This document shows, in pieces, positions 4,952-5,774 of a stretch of 5,774 nt of DNA. The position numbers were made by a program, and so were the translations under genes. This DNA comes from Oscillibacter sp. GTDB taxonomy: Bacteria > Bacillota > Clostridia > Oscillospirales > Oscillospiraceae. The DNA is taken from contig DPGF01000064.1 in the NCBI GenBank assembly GCA_003522105.1, positions 1 through 5,774 of the forward strand, given 5' to 3'. A model generated the notes under the pieces. That model had not been told where the DNA came from. It did no database searches and saw only the letters and a program-made list of their open reading frames with translations. Numbering within the stretch: the first letter of the stretch is position 1; each line of letters opens with the position of its first letter.

Positions 4952-5774
4952 ATGGATATTAAATTTTCCGGTTCGGACGCAAATGGCTTCCAGTTCGATC
5001 AGAACGCCGCGCCCAGGCCCAAGAAGGAGCGCAAGCCTCGCAAATCGATCGGCAGCAAGGCCGGCCGCATCGCGGTCAATGCGCTCGTCACGCTGCTCGT
5101 CGGCGCGGTTTTCTTCTATCTTGAGCTGCCCGCCATCAACCTGCACGCCGAAGAGTTTTACGGCTTTGCGCTGCTGCTGTGCATCACCTACTGCATCTGC
5201 TCGCTTCTGACCTCAGGCTTTCAGGGCACGGGCGCGAAGGGCTACTTCACCTTCGTCAAAAAGCAGTGCACCGTGCCGTTCCTCGTTTCGGCACTGCTCA
5301 TCGTCACGGCGCTCATCGGCGCGCTGACATCGTGGGTGGTGCTGCGCGCGAAGGACTATCAGGCGCTGCTGCCCATCGAAAATGGCAGCTTCACCGAGGA
5401 GATCGCGGAGGTCTCCTACGACCGCATCCCCATGCTTGACAAGGACAGCGCACAAAAGCTCGGCGACCGCAAACTCGGTGAACTTGCCGACATGGTCTCG
5501 CAGTTCGAGGTCAGCGCGGACTACACGCAGATCAACTATCACGGCCGCCCCGTACGCGTCACGCCGCTTCGCTACGGTGACATCATCAAGTGGTTCAACA
5601 ACCGCTCCAAAGGCCTTCCCGCCTATCTCGTCATCGACATGGTGACGCAGAACGTCGACGTGGTACGTCTTGAAGACGGCATGAAGTACACGACCGCCGA
5701 GCATTTCTCGAGAAATCTCTACCGTCACCTGCGCTTTGCCTACCCCACCTTTATGTTTGAAGAGCCGGTCTTTG
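4952..5774 (+). CDS. Membrane protein of unknown function, 3' end beyond window (partial)
   Basis: The reading frame is open from the ATG at 4952 to the window edge: 274 codons plus one base with no stop. AGGAAGGA at 4937-4944, seven bases upstream, fixes the start. The first 37 residues are polar, with a basic patch at 22-37 (PKKERKPRKSIG). Three membrane helices follow near residues 38-58, 68-88 and 108-131. From about 132 the chain is soluble, with a mixed-sequence domain containing YHGRPVRVTPLRYGDIIKWF (196-215), LPAYLVIDM (222-230) and HFSRNLYRHLRFAYPTFMFE (251-270). The basic N-terminus suggests a cytoplasmic N-terminal end and, with three helices, an extracytoplasmic C-terminal domain. 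The style recalls large conserved clostridial membrane proteins without assigned function, but I do not recognise a named family. It is divergent from the SLH-C26 gene and has its own promoter. Confidence 0.82.
   Translation, partial: MDIKFSGSDANGFQFDQNAAPRPKKERKPRKSIGSKAGRIAVNALVTLLVGAVFFYLELPAINLHAEEFYGFALLLCITYCICSLLTSGFQGTGAKGYFTFVKKQCTVPFLVSALLIVTALIGALTSWVVLRAKDYQALLPIENGSFTEEIAEVSYDRIPMLDKDSAQKLGDRKLGELADMVSQFEVSADYTQINYHGRPVRVTPLRYGDIIKWFNNRSKGLPAYLVIDMVTQNVDVVRLEDGMKYTTAEHFSRNLYRHLRFAYPTFMFEEPVF

Noticed and set aside
5213..5728. A 171-codon minus-strand open frame within the last gene
   Set aside because: The plus-strand frame from 4952 is continuously open, has a strong ribosome site and promoter, and encodes plausible helices; the antisense frame is a shadow.

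Overview
The window reads as a chromosomal segment from a GC-rich, anaerobic Gram-positive Firmicute. The best guess is a class Clostridia member of the Oscillospiraceae/Ruminococcaceae type. This rests on strong AAGGAG-type ribosome sites, sigma-A-like promoters, a BceAB-type ABC transporter, an S-layer-homology (SLH) exported protein, and GC-rich coding sequence with AT-rich intergenic gaps. The assignment is inferred from style; no marker gene is present.

Layout: (1) 3-821 (+) encodes a six-helix ABC-2-type permease-like membrane protein, closed by a hairpin terminator at 834-874. (2) 964-1728 and 1725-3155 (+) form a translationally coupled pair (ATGA overlap): a BceA-type ATPase with every ABC motif intact and a BceB-type ten-helix permease. 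The permease is only 476 residues because the large extracellular domain normally found between helices 7 and 8 is reduced to about 30 residues. (3) A perfect 19-bp hairpin at 3189-3227 is a bidirectional terminator shared with the convergent gene. (4) 3274-4650 (-) encodes a secreted protein with a signal peptide, SLH repeats and a C-terminal class I glutamine amidotransferase/peptidase C26 domain with its catalytic Cys-His-Glu in place. (5) 4651-4951 is a divergent intergenic region with one good promoter per strand and three copies of an 8-mer between them. (6) 4952 to the window end (+) is the 5' part of a three-helix membrane protein of unknown function, which continues past the edge.

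How they fit together: the BceAB-like pair would work in the membrane on cell-envelope-active peptides or lipid intermediates, and the SLH/C26 protein would act outside the membrane on gamma-glutamyl bonds. A cell-envelope theme is therefore plausible, but the genes are in separate transcription units and no shared pathway is demonstrated. No two-component system, mobile element, CRISPR array, tRNA or rRNA is seen. The most interesting points are the sensor-domain-less BceB and the exported SLH-C26 fusion.
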